The notes: generated by a model not told the origin, from the sequence alone. Positions 42,883 through 52,558 are shown, counted from the first letter of the stretch. The stretch: 64,000 nt of DNA from Confluentibacter flavum (GCF_002843175.1 NZ_PJEO01000013.1:1-64000), one strand, 5' to 3'. Program-made: numbers and translations.

Positions 42883-43833
42883 ATGACAGGACTTGTTTAT
42901 AAATCTACTGGAAGTTGGTACACGGTTAAAACCGATTTAGGCGACACTTACGAGTGCCGTATTAAAGGTAAATTCCGAATGAAAGGGATAAAAAGTACCA
43001 ACCCCATTTCAGTTGGCGATGTTGTAGATTTTGAATTGGAAACTGATAATAATCAAGTTTCGGGAATCATTAATAATATCCACGACAGAAAGAATTACAT
43101 CATTAGAAAATCGGTCAATTTATCGAAGCAAACGCATATTATTGCGGCAAATATCGATCAGGTTTTTTTATTGATTACCATAAACAATCCGCCAACGTTA
43201 ACTAGTTTTATCGATAGGTTTTTAGTTACGGCCAATGCCTACCAAATAAAAACTATTTTGCTTTTCAATAAAATTGATAGCTATGATGAGGAAACATTAA
43301 ATGAAGTAAAGTTTCTGGCCTATGTGTACAGAAAGATTGGTTATGAGTGTATTGGTGTTTCAGCCAAAACAGGTAAAAATGTTGACAAGGTTAAATCCAT
43401 CATGCAGGGTAAAGTAAATATGTTTTCTGGTCATTCTGGAGTCGGGAAATCGACACTTGTTAATACAATTGAGCCAACTTTAGATATTAAAACCAAAGAA
43501 ATTTCAACACTACACATGCAAGGACAACATACTACTACGTTTGCCGAAATGTTCGACTTAACTTTTAATGCCAAAATAATTGATACGCCCGGAATTAAAG
43601 GTTTTGGAGTTGTGGACATGGATAAAGAAGAGATAGGCGATTATTTTCCGGAATTTTTTGCTCTTAAACAGCATTGTAAATTCCATAATTGTTTGCATGT
43701 ACAAGAACCAAACTGTGCTATAAAAAAAGCCTTAGATAATGATGAGGTTGCCTTTTCACGTTACCGTAGCTACATTCAAATACTTGAAGGAGAAGATGAA
43801 CATTATAGAACCGATAATTGGGAAAATCAGTAA
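42883..43833 (+). CDS. rsgA: Ribosome small-subunit-dependent GTPase A
   Basis: A circularly permuted GTPase that assists late 30S subunit maturation. The N-terminal OB fold (residues 1-70) precedes an order G4 NKID, G1 GHSGVGKST (about 183), then DTPGIKG (G3). The C-terminal zinc site has CKFHNCLHVQEPNCAIK. The 316-residue length fits. It is 73 bases ahead of dtd. Confidence 0.94.
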   Translation: MTGLVYKSTGSWYTVKTDLGDTYECRIKGKFRMKGIKSTNPISVGDVVDFELETDNNQVSGIINNIHDRKNYIIRKSVNLSKQTHIIAANIDQVFLLITINNPPTLTSFIDRFLVTANAYQIKTILLFNKIDSYDEETLNEVKFLAYVYRKIGYECIGVSAKTGKNVDKVKSIMQGKVNMFSGHSGVGKSTLVNTIEPTLDIKTKEISTLHMQGQHTTTFAEMFDLTFNAKIIDTPGIKGFGVVDMDKEEIGDYFPEFFALKQHCKFHNCLHVQEPNCAIKKALDNDEVAFSRYRSYIQILEGEDEHYRTDNWENQ

Positions 43834-43881
43834 GCAGTATTTAGTCTCAGTTTTCAGTTTAAGAAATATTTAAAAAATAGA

Positions 43882-43904
43882 AGTCCCTTTGGGGATTTAG
43901 GGGC
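43882..43904 (+). repeat. Short family A repeat before dtd
   Basis: GTCCC, TTT and GGGGAT, then TTAGGGGC, ending two bases before the dtd ATG. It is a shortened version without a GGAGG. Confidence 0.5.
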
Positions 43905-43906
43905 TT

Positions 43907-44359
43907 ATGAAGGTTGTCATTCAAAGAGTTTTAAAAGCAAGTGTAACAATTGAAGATAAAATAGTAGCTTCCATTGGTCATGGTCTTTTAATCCTTCTGG
44001 GAATCGTTGATAAAGACACCCAAGAAGATATAAACTGGCTCAGTAATAAAGTTGCCAACCTCAGAATTTTTGGTAATGAAAACGGTGTGATGAACAAGTC
44101 CATTTTAGAAATACACGGAGATGCTCTTGTTGTTAGCCAGTTTACATTGCATGCTTTAACCAAAAAAGGCAATCGTCCGAGTTATATAAAAGCAGCAAAA
44201 CCAGCTGTTGCCATTCCCATATATGAGGCCTTTGTAAAGCAATTGGAATTAGATTTAAATAAAAAAGTTCTGACAGGAGAATTTGGTGCGGATATGAAAG
44301 TGGAACTAACAAATGATGGTCCGGTAACCATTATAATTGATTCAAAAAACAAAGAGTAA
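43907..44359 (+). CDS. dtd: D-aminoacyl-tRNA deacylase
   Basis: Removes D-amino acids from mischarged tRNA. The 150-residue protein has the family signatures SQFTLHA near residue 79, KGNRPSYIKAA, and the GPVTI cis-proline loop near the end. Length and order match Dtd. It likely shares a transcript with rsgA. Confidence 0.94.
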   Translation: MKVVIQRVLKASVTIEDKIVASIGHGLLILLGIVDKDTQEDINWLSNKVANLRIFGNENGVMNKSILEIHGDALVVSQFTLHALTKKGNRPSYIKAAKPAVAIPIYEAFVKQLELDLNKKVLTGEFGADMKVELTNDGPVTIIIDSKNKE

Positions 44360-44530
44360 ATACAATTATACATATGGGAATATAGTCTTTCCCTTATTTT
44401 ATTATCTTATCTGTAAGATTTTAGCTTATAAACTAAAAAGCTAAGCATTACAACGAAATATGATTTTTCTCATGTAATTATAAGCTTAAAAAGAATATAT
44501 TTAAGGCTTTAATCATATTTTGCACAATAA

Positions 44531-46444
44531 ATGAATGTAAAAAGCATAGCGATTATTTTTGTTTTATTCTCAACAACATATCTTTTTTCACAAGAAAATT
44601 TATATTCTTTCACTTCAATTCCCGAAAATCTTAAACAAAATGCTAATGCTGTCGTTAGGCTGCATCAAGTAAATGTTTCGTTGAATTCTATAAATAATAT
44701 GGATGTTTCTGAAAAACGTATTATTACTGTTTTAAACAAACAAGGAAACGATAATATTGATGCTTATGTACATTATGATAATAACGTAAAAATTAAAGAA
44801 TTAGAAGTTCTGGTTTTTAATCAGTTTGGTAATGAAATAAAAAAAATTAAAAAGAACGATTTTAAAGATGTAAGCGCTGTAGATGGCGGCACATTGTATT
44901 CTGATTCAAGAGTTAAATATTTAGAATATATACCCATTTCGTATCCTTATACAGTTGAATTTAATTACTCATTAAACACATCTAATACGGCATTTATATC
45001 ACCATTCATACCTATTGATAGCTATTTTTTAAGTGTTCAAAATAGTTCTTATACTATAAACTTCCTCAGTGATATAACTATGAGAACCAAGGAAGTTAAT
45101 TTAGAAGGTTTCGATGTCACTAAAGAAGAACTTTCAAATAAAATTAGCTATAGTGTAAAAAACATGGAGGCCTTGAAGCCAGAAGATTATAGCCCTAATT
45201 TGGTAGATATGTCTCCAAAAGTATTAATTGCTTCAAAACAATTTACATTAGAAGGGGTGTCGGCTCAGGTTGAAAATTGGTACGACTTTGGAAAATGGAT
45301 TTATGATGATTTATTAAAAGATACAAACGATTTATCAGCTGAAACGGTGTCTTACATTCAAAATTTGGTTAAAGACGAAAAGAATAATATTGATAAGGCA
45401 AAAAAAATATATCAATATGTACAGGACAAATCCAGATATATTAGTGTTCAAGTTGGTATTGGCGGATGGAAACCTTTTAATGCTTCAGAAGTTGATAGGT
45501 TGAGTTACGGAGACTGTAAAGGTTTAACGAATTACACCATGTCTTTACTTAAAGCGGCCAATATAGAGTCTAATTATACTGTTCTGTACGCAGGTGAGAA
45601 TCAAAGAAGTATGGATCCACATTTTGCTTCCATGCAGGGCAATCATGCTATTTTATCTATTCCAACAGAAAACGATACACTTTGGTTAGAATGCACCAGT
45701 CAAAAAGCTCCTTTTGGTTTTATTGGTGATTTTACCGATGATAGAGATGTGTTGGTTGTAACACCAGAAGGAGGTAAAATTCAACATACCAAAAAATATA
45801 CAACGGAAGAAAATACCCAACACTTAAAAGGACGCTATGCGGTATCAAATACTGGTGATATTGATGTAAAGGTGAATGTGAATTCTAAAGGAATTCAGTA
45901 CGATAATAAATATATATATGAAACCCAAACCAAAAGAGATTTAGATACCTATTATAAAAGTAGATGGAATTATGTTAACGGTATTACCATTAATAACATG
46001 CAAATTACCAACGACAAAGAGCAAATAGCGTTTATTGAGGATGTTAATTTTATAGCTGGTAATTATACCAAAATAGCTGGGGATAGAATGTTAATTACAT
46101 TAAATGCTTTAAATAGGCAGACAGAAATTCCGGATCGATATAGAGATAGAAAATTTCCACTTAAAATTAAAAGAGGCTTCAAAGATGTAGATGAAGTTGA
46201 AATAACACTACCATCAGATTATAAAATTGAAGCGATGCCTAATAATGTTTCCATAGAAAATAAATTTGGAAATTATGGAGTTGAAATTGAAAAAAGAGAT
46301 GAACATACACTAATTTATAAAAGACAGTTTGTTGTAAATGATGGAGAGTTTCCTAAAGAAGATTACGAAGCCTTTAGGGATTTTTTCATAGAAGTATCAA
46401 AACAAGACAATACCAAAGTAGTACTAATTAAAAACCAACACTAA
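44531..46444 (+). CDS. DUF3857 / transglutaminase-like exported protein
   Basis: A 637-residue exported protein. A signal peptide spans about residues 1-20. An N-terminal DUF3857 beta domain follows (about 30-240). A transglutaminase-like core lies at about 270-400, with the cysteine in YGDCKGLTNY, His in NHAILSI and Glu/Asp region LWLECTSQ. A C-terminal beta-rich domain completes it. The catalytic Cys and His are present. Function is unknown in Bacteroidota. The next gene is a paralogue that starts one base after the stop. Confidence 0.8.
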   Translation: MNVKSIAIIFVLFSTTYLFSQENLYSFTSIPENLKQNANAVVRLHQVNVSLNSINNMDVSEKRIITVLNKQGNDNIDAYVHYDNNVKIKELEVLVFNQFGNEIKKIKKNDFKDVSAVDGGTLYSDSRVKYLEYIPISYPYTVEFNYSLNTSNTAFISPFIPIDSYFLSVQNSSYTINFLSDITMRTKEVNLEGFDVTKEELSNKISYSVKNMEALKPEDYSPNLVDMSPKVLIASKQFTLEGVSAQVENWYDFGKWIYDDLLKDTNDLSAETVSYIQNLVKDEKNNIDKAKKIYQYVQDKSRYISVQVGIGGWKPFNASEVDRLSYGDCKGLTNYTMSLLKAANIESNYTVLYAGENQRSMDPHFASMQGNHAILSIPTENDTLWLECTSQKAPFGFIGDFTDDRDVLVVTPEGGKIQHTKKYTTEENTQHLKGRYAVSNTGDIDVKVNVNSKGIQYDNKYIYETQTKRDLDTYYKSRWNYVNGITINNMQITNDKEQIAFIEDVNFIAGNYTKIAGDRMLITLNALNRQTEIPDRYRDRKFPLKIKRGFKDVDEVEITLPSDYKIEAMPNNVSIENKFGNYGVEIEKRDEHTLIYKRQFVVNDGEFPKEDYEAFRDFFIEVSKQDNTKVVLIKNQH

Positions 46445-48463
46445 ATGAGAACCACCACATTATTGCTCAGCTTATGTTTTTCCATAACGACATTAGCTCA
46501 AAACTATGATTTTGGAAAAGTTTCGAGAGAAGAACTAGAGGAAAAACAAAATCCTTTAGATACTTCGGCAAACGCAACCTATTTATATAAAAACCGAAAA
46601 ACCTATCTTCAATATGATCAAACCCAAGGATTTCAACTAATTACCGATATCCATGAACGTATAAAAATATACAATCAAGACGGGTTTGATTATGCTACAA
46701 GAAAAGTAGAACTTCACAAGAGCGGAAGCGATGAAGAAAAACTTTCAAGTTTAAAAGCCAATACCTTTAATCTGGTTGATGGAAAGATAGAAGATACAAA
46801 ACTAGATAAAGATGGCATTTTTAAAACAGAACTTTCTAAGTATAATAATGAAACGACATTTACAATGCCAAATATAAAAGAAGGAAGTGTTATTGAGTAT
46901 AAATATAATATTGTTTCTCCTTTTTATTGGAATGTTGATGATTTCGTGTTTCAGCATGCCATTCCAGTAAAAAAATTAGAAGCATCCTTTGAAACACCAG
47001 AATATTTTAATTTTAAATTAAACACCAAAGGGTATTTAATGGTGACACCAAAAGTTGAGACCAAAAATGATAAAATTACGTTTACAAGTAAAGAAAGGTC
47101 AGGTCGAGGCGGATTTGGTGCGGCGTCTATTTCAACTAGTTTTAGTACATCTAGTTTAGATTTCATGAAAACAATAACATCCTATAATCTTTCAGATATC
47201 CCGGCATTAAAAGATGAACCTTATGTAAATAATATTGCTAATTACCGTTCGGCTATTCAATATGAATTATCCTATACAAAGTTCCCTCAGTCACCCTTAA
47301 AATATTATTCCACAACATGGGAAGATGTGGTTAAAACCATATATGATAGCCCAAATTTTGGGTCTGAGTTAGATAAAACAGGTTATTTTGAAGGAGATAT
47401 CGATGCTTTAATAAGTACTATTTCAGAACCAATGGCAAGAGCATCATTAATTTTCAACTTTGTAAAAACCAAGGTAAAGTGGAATAATTATATTGGTAAA
47501 TATACAGAGGTTGGTGTAAGGAAGGCTTATAAAGATCAAGTAGGAAATGTTGCCGAAATAAATTTGATGTTAACAGCTATGTTACGGCATGCAGGTTTGA
47601 ATGCAAACCCTATTTTGGTTAGTACGAGACAAAATGGTATCCCACTATTCCCAACCTTGGATGGTTACAATTATGTTATATCTGGTATAGAAATAGAACA
47701 AGGTGTCATTCTTTTGGATGCTAGTAACAAGTATTCTATGCCAAATATTTTGCCAACTACTGCTTTAAATTGGGAAGGACTAATAATTAGAAAAAATAAA
47801 AGTTCATCTACAATAAGTTTGTATCCAAACCAACCTTCTAGAAATACAGTAACGATGATGGCCAATCTAGATAGAAGTGGTAATATAGAAGGAAATTATA
47901 GATCTGTAAAAACAAATCATGATGCTATGTTATACCGGGCAGGTTATTTAGAAACCGATAAGAACCAATTTCTGGAAAGCCTTGAAAATAAATACAATGG
48001 CATGGAAGTTTCTGATTATGAAGTTGTAAACGATTATAATTTATCTGAACCAATTACAGAATCATACAAATTCTCATTAGAAAGTCAAGCAGATGTTATA
48101 GGAGATAAGTTATACTTTTCACCCATGTTCTTTTTAAAAACAAATGAAAATCCTTTTAAATTAGAAAAGCGAGAGTTCCCTGTTGATTTTGGGTATCCAT
48201 CAGAAATAGCATTTAGGATATTAATTAACTTGCCAGAAGGATATAAAATTGAAAATATGCCAGAACCGGCAGCGGTTATTATGCCAGATAACTTAGCGGA
48301 ATTTAAATATTTTGTTTCTGGAAATGAAAAAAGTATCCAACTTATAGTTTCAACTAAAGTAAATGCACCTATTATTTCACCTATGTATTATGATAGTTTA
48401 AAGGAATATTTTAATAAATTTATTGAAAAAGAAGCAGAACAAATTATTCTCACTAAAATATAA
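46445..48463 (+). CDS. DUF3857 paralogue with degenerate transglutaminase site
   Basis: A 672-residue exported protein (signal peptide MRTTTLLLSLCFSITTLAQ) with the same domain order as its upstream neighbour. At the catalytic site the pattern GDC reads GNV (in the stretch VGNVAEINLML) and the usual His position reads Tyr (YNYVISG), while LLDAS keeps the Asp. It is therefore probably not a transglutaminase. It shares one base with the stop-start junction of each neighbour (ends 48463), so the three genes are tightly coupled. Confidence 0.78.
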   Translation: MRTTTLLLSLCFSITTLAQNYDFGKVSREELEEKQNPLDTSANATYLYKNRKTYLQYDQTQGFQLITDIHERIKIYNQDGFDYATRKVELHKSGSDEEKLSSLKANTFNLVDGKIEDTKLDKDGIFKTELSKYNNETTFTMPNIKEGSVIEYKYNIVSPFYWNVDDFVFQHAIPVKKLEASFETPEYFNFKLNTKGYLMVTPKVETKNDKITFTSKERSGRGGFGAASISTSFSTSSLDFMKTITSYNLSDIPALKDEPYVNNIANYRSAIQYELSYTKFPQSPLKYYSTTWEDVVKTIYDSPNFGSELDKTGYFEGDIDALISTISEPMARASLIFNFVKTKVKWNNYIGKYTEVGVRKAYKDQVGNVAEINLMLTAMLRHAGLNANPILVSTRQNGIPLFPTLDGYNYVISGIEIEQGVILLDASNKYSMPNILPTTALNWEGLIIRKNKSSSTISLYPNQPSRNTVTMMANLDRSGNIEGNYRSVKTNHDAMLYRAGYLETDKNQFLESLENKYNGMEVSDYEVVNDYNLSEPITESYKFSLESQADVIGDKLYFSPMFFLKTNENPFKLEKREFPVDFGYPSEIAFRILINLPEGYKIENMPEPAAVIMPDNLAEFKYFVSGNEKSIQLIVSTKVNAPIISPMYYDSLKEYFNKFIEKEAEQIILTKI

Positions 48464-48789
48464 TGGACATTAAAAACGCACAAATAATAGTAGATGATTG
48501 GATAAGAGACCATGGCGTTCGCTACTTTAACGAACTTACCAACATGGCACAACTTACCGAAGAAGTAGGTGAGGTAGCACGTATTATTGCGCGCCGCTAT
48601 GGTGAGCAAAGCGAAAAGGAAAGTGATAAGGATAAAGATTTGGGAGAAGAACTCGCCGATGTTTTATTTGTGGTCTTGTGCTTGGCTAACCAAACAGGTG
48701 TCGATTTACAAGAGGCTTTTAATAAGCGAATGGACAAGAAAGCTAAACGCGATCATGATAGGCATCATAATAATGAAAAATTAAAATAA
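48463..48789 (+). CDS. MazG-like nucleotide pyrophosphohydrolase
   Basis: A 108-residue all-alpha NTP pyrophosphatase. The metal-binding motif EEVGEVARIIARRYG and later GEELADVLFVVLCLANQTG give the EExxE...ExxD pattern. A basic C-terminal tail (KKAKRDHDRHHNN) is rich in Lys and His. The substrate, usually a non-canonical or dNTP, is not known. It is the third gene of the DUF3857 operon and is followed by a strong terminator. Confidence 0.85.
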   Translation: MDIKNAQIIVDDWIRDHGVRYFNELTNMAQLTEEVGEVARIIARRYGEQSEKESDKDKDLGEELADVLFVVLCLANQTGVDLQEAFNKRMDKKAKRDHDRHHNNEKLK

Positions 48790-48805
48790 TTTATAAGTAT
48801 CTTTG

Positions 48806-48845
48806 AACGCTTCTTCCAATAGCTATTGGAAGAAGCGTTTTTTTA
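48806..48845 (+). terminator. Terminator of the DUF3857-mazG operon
   Basis: Perfect palindrome with arms AACGCTTCTTCCAATAG and CTATTGGAAGAAGCGTT (48806-48839), followed by a T-run to 48845. It ends 11 bases before the aroA ATG, so aroA must have its own promoter or rely on read-through. Confidence 0.85.
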
Positions 48846-48855
48846 ATACATTATA

Positions 48856-50097
48856 ATGGATATTACACTTCACAAATCACAAATCGTAAATCGTCAATCA
48901 AAGATCACCATTACAGGCTCTAAAAGTGAATCTAATAGATTGCTCTTATTAAAAGCTTTGTACCCAGAATTTACTTTGGAAAACATTTCAAATTCTGATG
49001 ATAGTAATTTAATGACCCAAGCATTAATTTCAGATTCTGATATTATAGATATTCATCATGCAGGAACGGCCATGCGCTTTTTAACCGCTTTTTTGTCTAT
49101 TCAAGAGGGTAAGGAAGTTATTATTACAGGCTCTCAACGTATGAAAGAACGTCCGATTAAAATTTTAGTTGATGCATTAAATGAGCTGGGAGCAGATATT
49201 AGTTATACAGATAATGAAGGCTTTCCACCATTAAGAATAAAAGGGAAAAAGTTAACAAATAATAAAGTGTCGCTTCAAGCAAATGTAAGTAGCCAATATA
49301 TTTCGGCTTTACTATTAATTGCATCCAGACTTGAAAATGGATTGGAATTAACGCTCGAAGGAGATATTACATCCATTCCGTACATAAAAATGACATTGGC
49401 ACTTTTGGAAGAAATCGGGATAGAAACATCCTTTATTGAAAATACAATAAATGTTAAACCCAATACCCAGCACCCAACACCTAACACTCAAAACCCAACA
49501 ACCTTAATAGTGGAATCCGATTGGTCTTCGGCATCCTATTACTTTAGTATTGTGGCTTTATGCGGCGTTGGTACAGAAATAACCTTGTCTTCCTACAAGG
49601 AAAATTCATTACAAGGCGATTCCGTTTTAGTAGATATTTATAAACATTTTGGAGTCGTTTCGACTTTTAATGACAACAAAATTACTTTAAGAAAAGAAAC
49701 TTTTAATGTTCAACCTTTAACTTTAAACCTTCAAAATGCACCAGATATTGCTCAAACCATCGCTGTAACCTGTTTCGGATTAGGAATAGCATGCGATTTA
49801 ACAGGGCTCCATACATTAAAGATTAAAGAAACAGACAGATTAGTAGCTTTAAAAACCGAAATAGAAAAGTTGGGCGGAGAGGTTGACATAACCGACGAAT
49901 CTTTGCATCTATCACCTTCTGAAAAAATAAATAAAAATATTCCCATTGCCACGTACCACGACCATAGAATGGCTATGGCTTTTGCACCTTTGGCATTAAA
50001 AACAAATATAATAATTGAAGATGCGAACGTGGTTTCAAAATCCTATCCAACCTTTTGGGAAGACCTAGAATCTATTGGTTTTAAAATAACAAAATAA
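48856..50097 (+). CDS. aroA: 3-phosphoshikimate 1-carboxyvinyltransferase (EPSP synthase)
   Basis: Makes EPSP from shikimate-3-phosphate and phosphoenolpyruvate. The 413-residue protein has GSKSESNRLLLLKAL, HHAGTAMRFL, RMKERPI, SSQYISALL, VESDWSSASYYFS and KETDRLVALKTEI. Also present are YHDHRMAMAF and KSYPTFW. Three segments look like low-complexity insertions: the N-terminal KSQIVNRQSK, the Thr/Pro/Asn/Gln-rich NTQHPTPNTQNPTT (about residues 202-216) and the FNVQPLTLNLQ stretch. These are unlike other EPSP synthases I can recall. Core motifs are intact, so it is probably functional. Confidence 0.93.
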   Translation: MDITLHKSQIVNRQSKITITGSKSESNRLLLLKALYPEFTLENISNSDDSNLMTQALISDSDIIDIHHAGTAMRFLTAFLSIQEGKEVIITGSQRMKERPIKILVDALNELGADISYTDNEGFPPLRIKGKKLTNNKVSLQANVSSQYISALLLIASRLENGLELTLEGDITSIPYIKMTLALLEEIGIETSFIENTINVKPNTQHPTPNTQNPTTLIVESDWSSASYYFSIVALCGVGTEITLSSYKENSLQGDSVLVDIYKHFGVVSTFNDNKITLRKETFNVQPLTLNLQNAPDIAQTIAVTCFGLGIACDLTGLHTLKIKETDRLVALKTEIEKLGGEVDITDESLHLSPSEKINKNIPIATYHDHRMAMAFAPLALKTNIIIEDANVVSKSYPTFWEDLESIGFKITK

Positions 50098-50112
50098 TAA
50101 ACTGGTTTTTAC

Positions 50113-50144
50113 TTGACAAGGCCTATCTCACGATTGTATATTTG
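50113..50144 (+). promoter_or_regulatory. Promoter of queA
   Basis: TTGAC (50113) and TATATTTG (50137-50144) are separated by 21 bases after the TTG and match the Bacteroidota consensus. The downstream leader is low-complexity, AAACTTTTAAAC-type repeats, with ATG at 50217. Confidence 0.65.
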
Positions 50145-50216
50145 CAGCCTGATTTTTAAAAGCTGAAGCAAAAACTTTAAACTTTTAAACTCTTAAACTT
50201 TTAAACATTATTTTAA

Positions 50217-51266
50217 ATGAAATTATCACACTTCGGATTCAATTTACCAGACGAATTATTAGCAGAATATCCAGCAGAGAACAGGGACGAATCTCGTTTG
50301 ATGGTTTTAAACAGAAAAACACAAACCATAGAGCACAAAATGTTTAAAGATATCATGGATTATTTTGACGAAGGAGATGTCATGATTATAAACAATACAA
50401 AGGTATTTCCTGCAAGATTGTATGGTAATAAAGAAAAAACAGGAGCTAGAATTGAAGTGTTTTTATTAAGGGAATTAAATGAAGAGCAACGTCTTTGGGA
50501 TGTTTTAGTAGACCCTGCCAGAAAAATAAGAATAGGTAATAAATTATATTTTGGTGATGACGATACGCTTGTTGCTGAGGTTATAGATAATACAACATCT
50601 CGCGGACGTACATTACGTTTTTTATATGATGGTTCTTATAAAGAATTTAGAAATAAACTAACCGAATTAGGCGAAACACCACTCCCTAAATATATAAAAA
50701 GAGAAGTGCAACCAGAAGATGAAGAACGTTACCAAACGATTTTCGCTAAAAATGAAGGTGCTGTAGCAGCACCAACGGCTGGACTTCACTTTTCAAAGCA
50801 CCTTTTAAAACGATTGGAAATTAAGGGCGTTAATTTTGCCGAAGTCACTTTACATGTTGGTTTAGGAACTTTCAACCCAGTAGAGGTAGAAGATTTATCC
50901 AAACATAAAATGGATAGTGAAGAATTAATTATTAATTCAAAAGCGGTAGACATTGTTAATAATGGCATTAAAAATAAAAAGCGTATTTGTGCCGTAGGTA
51001 CAACAGCTATGCGCGCTATAGAAAGTTCAGTATCCTCAAATGGCAAGTTAAACGAAATGGAAGGTTGGACCAACAAGTTTATTTTCCCTCCATACGATTT
51101 TAGTATTGCAAATTGCATGATTACTAACTTTCACACACCAAAATCAACATTGTTAATGATGGCATCAGCATTTGGTGGCGTAGATTTTGTTAAAAAAGCA
51201 TACCAAGAAGCGATTAAGGAAAAGTATAAATTCTATAGCTACGGTGATGCCATGCTAATAATATAA
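50217..51266 (+). CDS. queA: S-adenosylmethionine:tRNA ribosyltransferase-isomerase
   Basis: Adds the cyclopentene moiety of queuosine to tRNA using the ribosyl part of SAM. The 349-residue protein has [41 protein letters not shown] and [19 protein letters not shown]. Near the end is [18 protein letters not shown]. Single-gene unit with its own promoter and a terminator at 51271. Confidence 0.95.
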   Translation: MKLSHFGFNLPDELLAEYPAENRDESRLMVLNRKTQTIEHKMFKDIMDYFDEGDVMIINNTKVFPARLYGNKEKTGARIEVFLLRELNEEQRLWDVLVDPARKIRIGNKLYFGDDDTLVAEVIDNTTSRGRTLRFLYDGSYKEFRNKLTELGETPLPKYIKREVQPEDEERYQTIFAKNEGAVAAPTAGLHFSKHLLKRLEIKGVNFAEVTLHVGLGTFNPVEVEDLSKHKMDSEELIINSKAVDIVNNGIKNKKRICAVGTTAMRAIESSVSSNGKLNEMEGWTNKFIFPPYDFSIANCMITNFHTPKSTLLMMASAFGGVDFVKKAYQEAIKEKYKFYSYGDAMLII

Positions 51267-51270
51267 ATTT

Positions 51271-51303
51271 AAAAGCCTTGTGTATTCAGGGCTTTTCTTT
51301 TTT
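51271..51303 (+). terminator. Terminator of queA
   Basis: AAAAGCCTTG and CAGGGCTTTT form a 10-bp stem with one G-U, followed by CTTTTTT. It lies five bases after the queA stop. Confidence 0.75.
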
Positions 51304-51374
51304 GTCATTACCGCGAAATGTGAGATTCACGGATACATATTCTAAAATAAGAATCAATGAGTAAGGCAGGAATC
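51304..51374. repeat. Diverged family B repeat between queA and rlmN
   Basis: GTCATTACCGCG at the left and GGCAGGAATCTC at the right have the ends of family B elements, but the interior is 45 bases longer. The 200-base gap has no gene. Confidence 0.45.
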
Positions 51375-51412
51375 TCTTTTTTAAAGTTTTAGAAATTTTT
51401 TTCAAATTAGAG

Positions 51413-51442
51413 TTTCCCTCCTTTGGAGGGATTAAGGGAGGC
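51413..51442 (+). repeat. Right-half family A repeat before rlmN
   Basis: CCCTCC, TTT and GGAGGG form the hairpin, then ATTAAGGGAGG. The GGAGG is 23 bases before the rlmN ATG, too far for direct ribosome binding, and a -7 box lies between. Confidence 0.65.
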
Positions 51443-51451
51443 TTTTTTCAT

Positions 51452-51459
51452 TATTTTTG
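51452..51459 (+). promoter_or_regulatory. -7 box of rlmN, near-leaderless
   Basis: TATTTTTG matches the Bacteroidota -7 element and ends only six bases before the ATG at 51466, so the transcript may begin almost at the start codon. No -33 element is clear. Confidence 0.4.
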
Positions 51460-51465
51460 CATCTT

Positions 51466-52506
51466 ATGACAGTTACAAAAAAAGACATTCGGGCATTATC
51501 AAAAGAAGACCTTAGGGATTTCTTTATAAAACAAGGTGATAAAGCATTTAGAGGCAATCAGGTTTACGAATGGCTTTGGCAAAAAGCGGCACATTCGTTT
51601 GATGGAATGACCAACCTTTCAAAAGAAACCAGAGATCTTTTAGAACATCATTTTGTTATCAACCACATTCAGGTTGATACCATGCAACGAAGTAAAGATG
51701 GAACCGTAAAAAATGCAGTAAAATTACATGATGGCTTAATTGTAGAATCTGTTTTAATACCAACTGCTACTAGAACAACAGCCTGTGTATCCAGTCAGGT
51801 TGGTTGTAGTTTGGATTGTAAATTTTGTGCCACCGCAAGATTAAAACGCATGCGTAATTTAAATCCTGACGAAATTTATGATCAAGTGGTTGCCATCGAC
51901 CAAGAAAGCAAATTATATTTTAACAGACCACTTAGTAATATTGTTTTTATGGGCATGGGCGAACCGCTCATGAATTATAATAATGTCATTAAAGCCATTG
52001 ATAAAATTACCTCTCCAGAAGGTTTGGGGATGTCTCCTAAACGAATCACGGTGTCAACATCTGGTGTGCCAAAAATGATTAAAAAAATGGCAGATGATGA
52101 CGTTAAATTTAATTTGGCTGTGTCGCTGCATTCCGCTATTGATGAGGTAAGAACATCCATCATGCCGTTTAACGAAACCTTTCCTTTGGCAGATTTAAAA
52201 GAGGCTTTGGAATACTGGTACATGAAAACCAATCGGAAAATCAGTTATGAATATGTGGTTTGGAAAGGTATTAACGATAGCCAAAAAGATATCGATGCTT
52301 TTGTGAAATTCTGTAAATATGTGCCTTGTAAAGTTAATATTATAGAATACAATCCCATTGATGATGGCGAATTCCGGCAGGCAAGCCCAGAAGCTATAGA
52401 AAATTATATTTATCATTTAGAGAAACATAGAATTGTAGTGAATGTGCGCCGAAGCCGAGGAAAAGATATTGATGCAGCTTGCGGACAATTAGCTAATAAA
52501 TCCTAA
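51466..52506 (+). CDS. rlmN: Dual-specificity RNA methyltransferase RlmN
   Basis: A radical-SAM enzyme that methylates C2 of A2503 in 23S rRNA and A37 of some tRNAs. The 346-residue protein has CSLDCKFCATA (4Fe-4S cluster), FMGMGEPLMNY and KRITVSTSG. The catalytic Cys of VNVRRSRGKDIDAACGQL is near the end. I prefer ATG 51466 over an upstream TTG. Confidence 0.94.
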   Translation: MTVTKKDIRALSKEDLRDFFIKQGDKAFRGNQVYEWLWQKAAHSFDGMTNLSKETRDLLEHHFVINHIQVDTMQRSKDGTVKNAVKLHDGLIVESVLIPTATRTTACVSSQVGCSLDCKFCATARLKRMRNLNPDEIYDQVVAIDQESKLYFNRPLSNIVFMGMGEPLMNYNNVIKAIDKITSPEGLGMSPKRITVSTSGVPKMIKKMADDDVKFNLAVSLHSAIDEVRTSIMPFNETFPLADLKEALEYWYMKTNRKISYEYVVWKGINDSQKDIDAFVKFCKYVPCKVNIIEYNPIDDGEFRQASPEAIENYIYHLEKHRIVVNVRRSRGKDIDAACGQLANKS

Positions 52507-52517
52507 TATATATTTTT

Positions 52518-52558
52518 GTCATTCCTGCGCCTCCCGATAGCTATCGGAAGGGAATCCA
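52518..52558. repeat. Family B repeat with an inner palindrome after rlmN
   Basis: GTCATTCCTGCG at the left and GGAATCCAC at the right flank CCGATAGCTATCGG (52534-52547). The inner palindrome recurs at 59990-60007. Confidence 0.6.
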
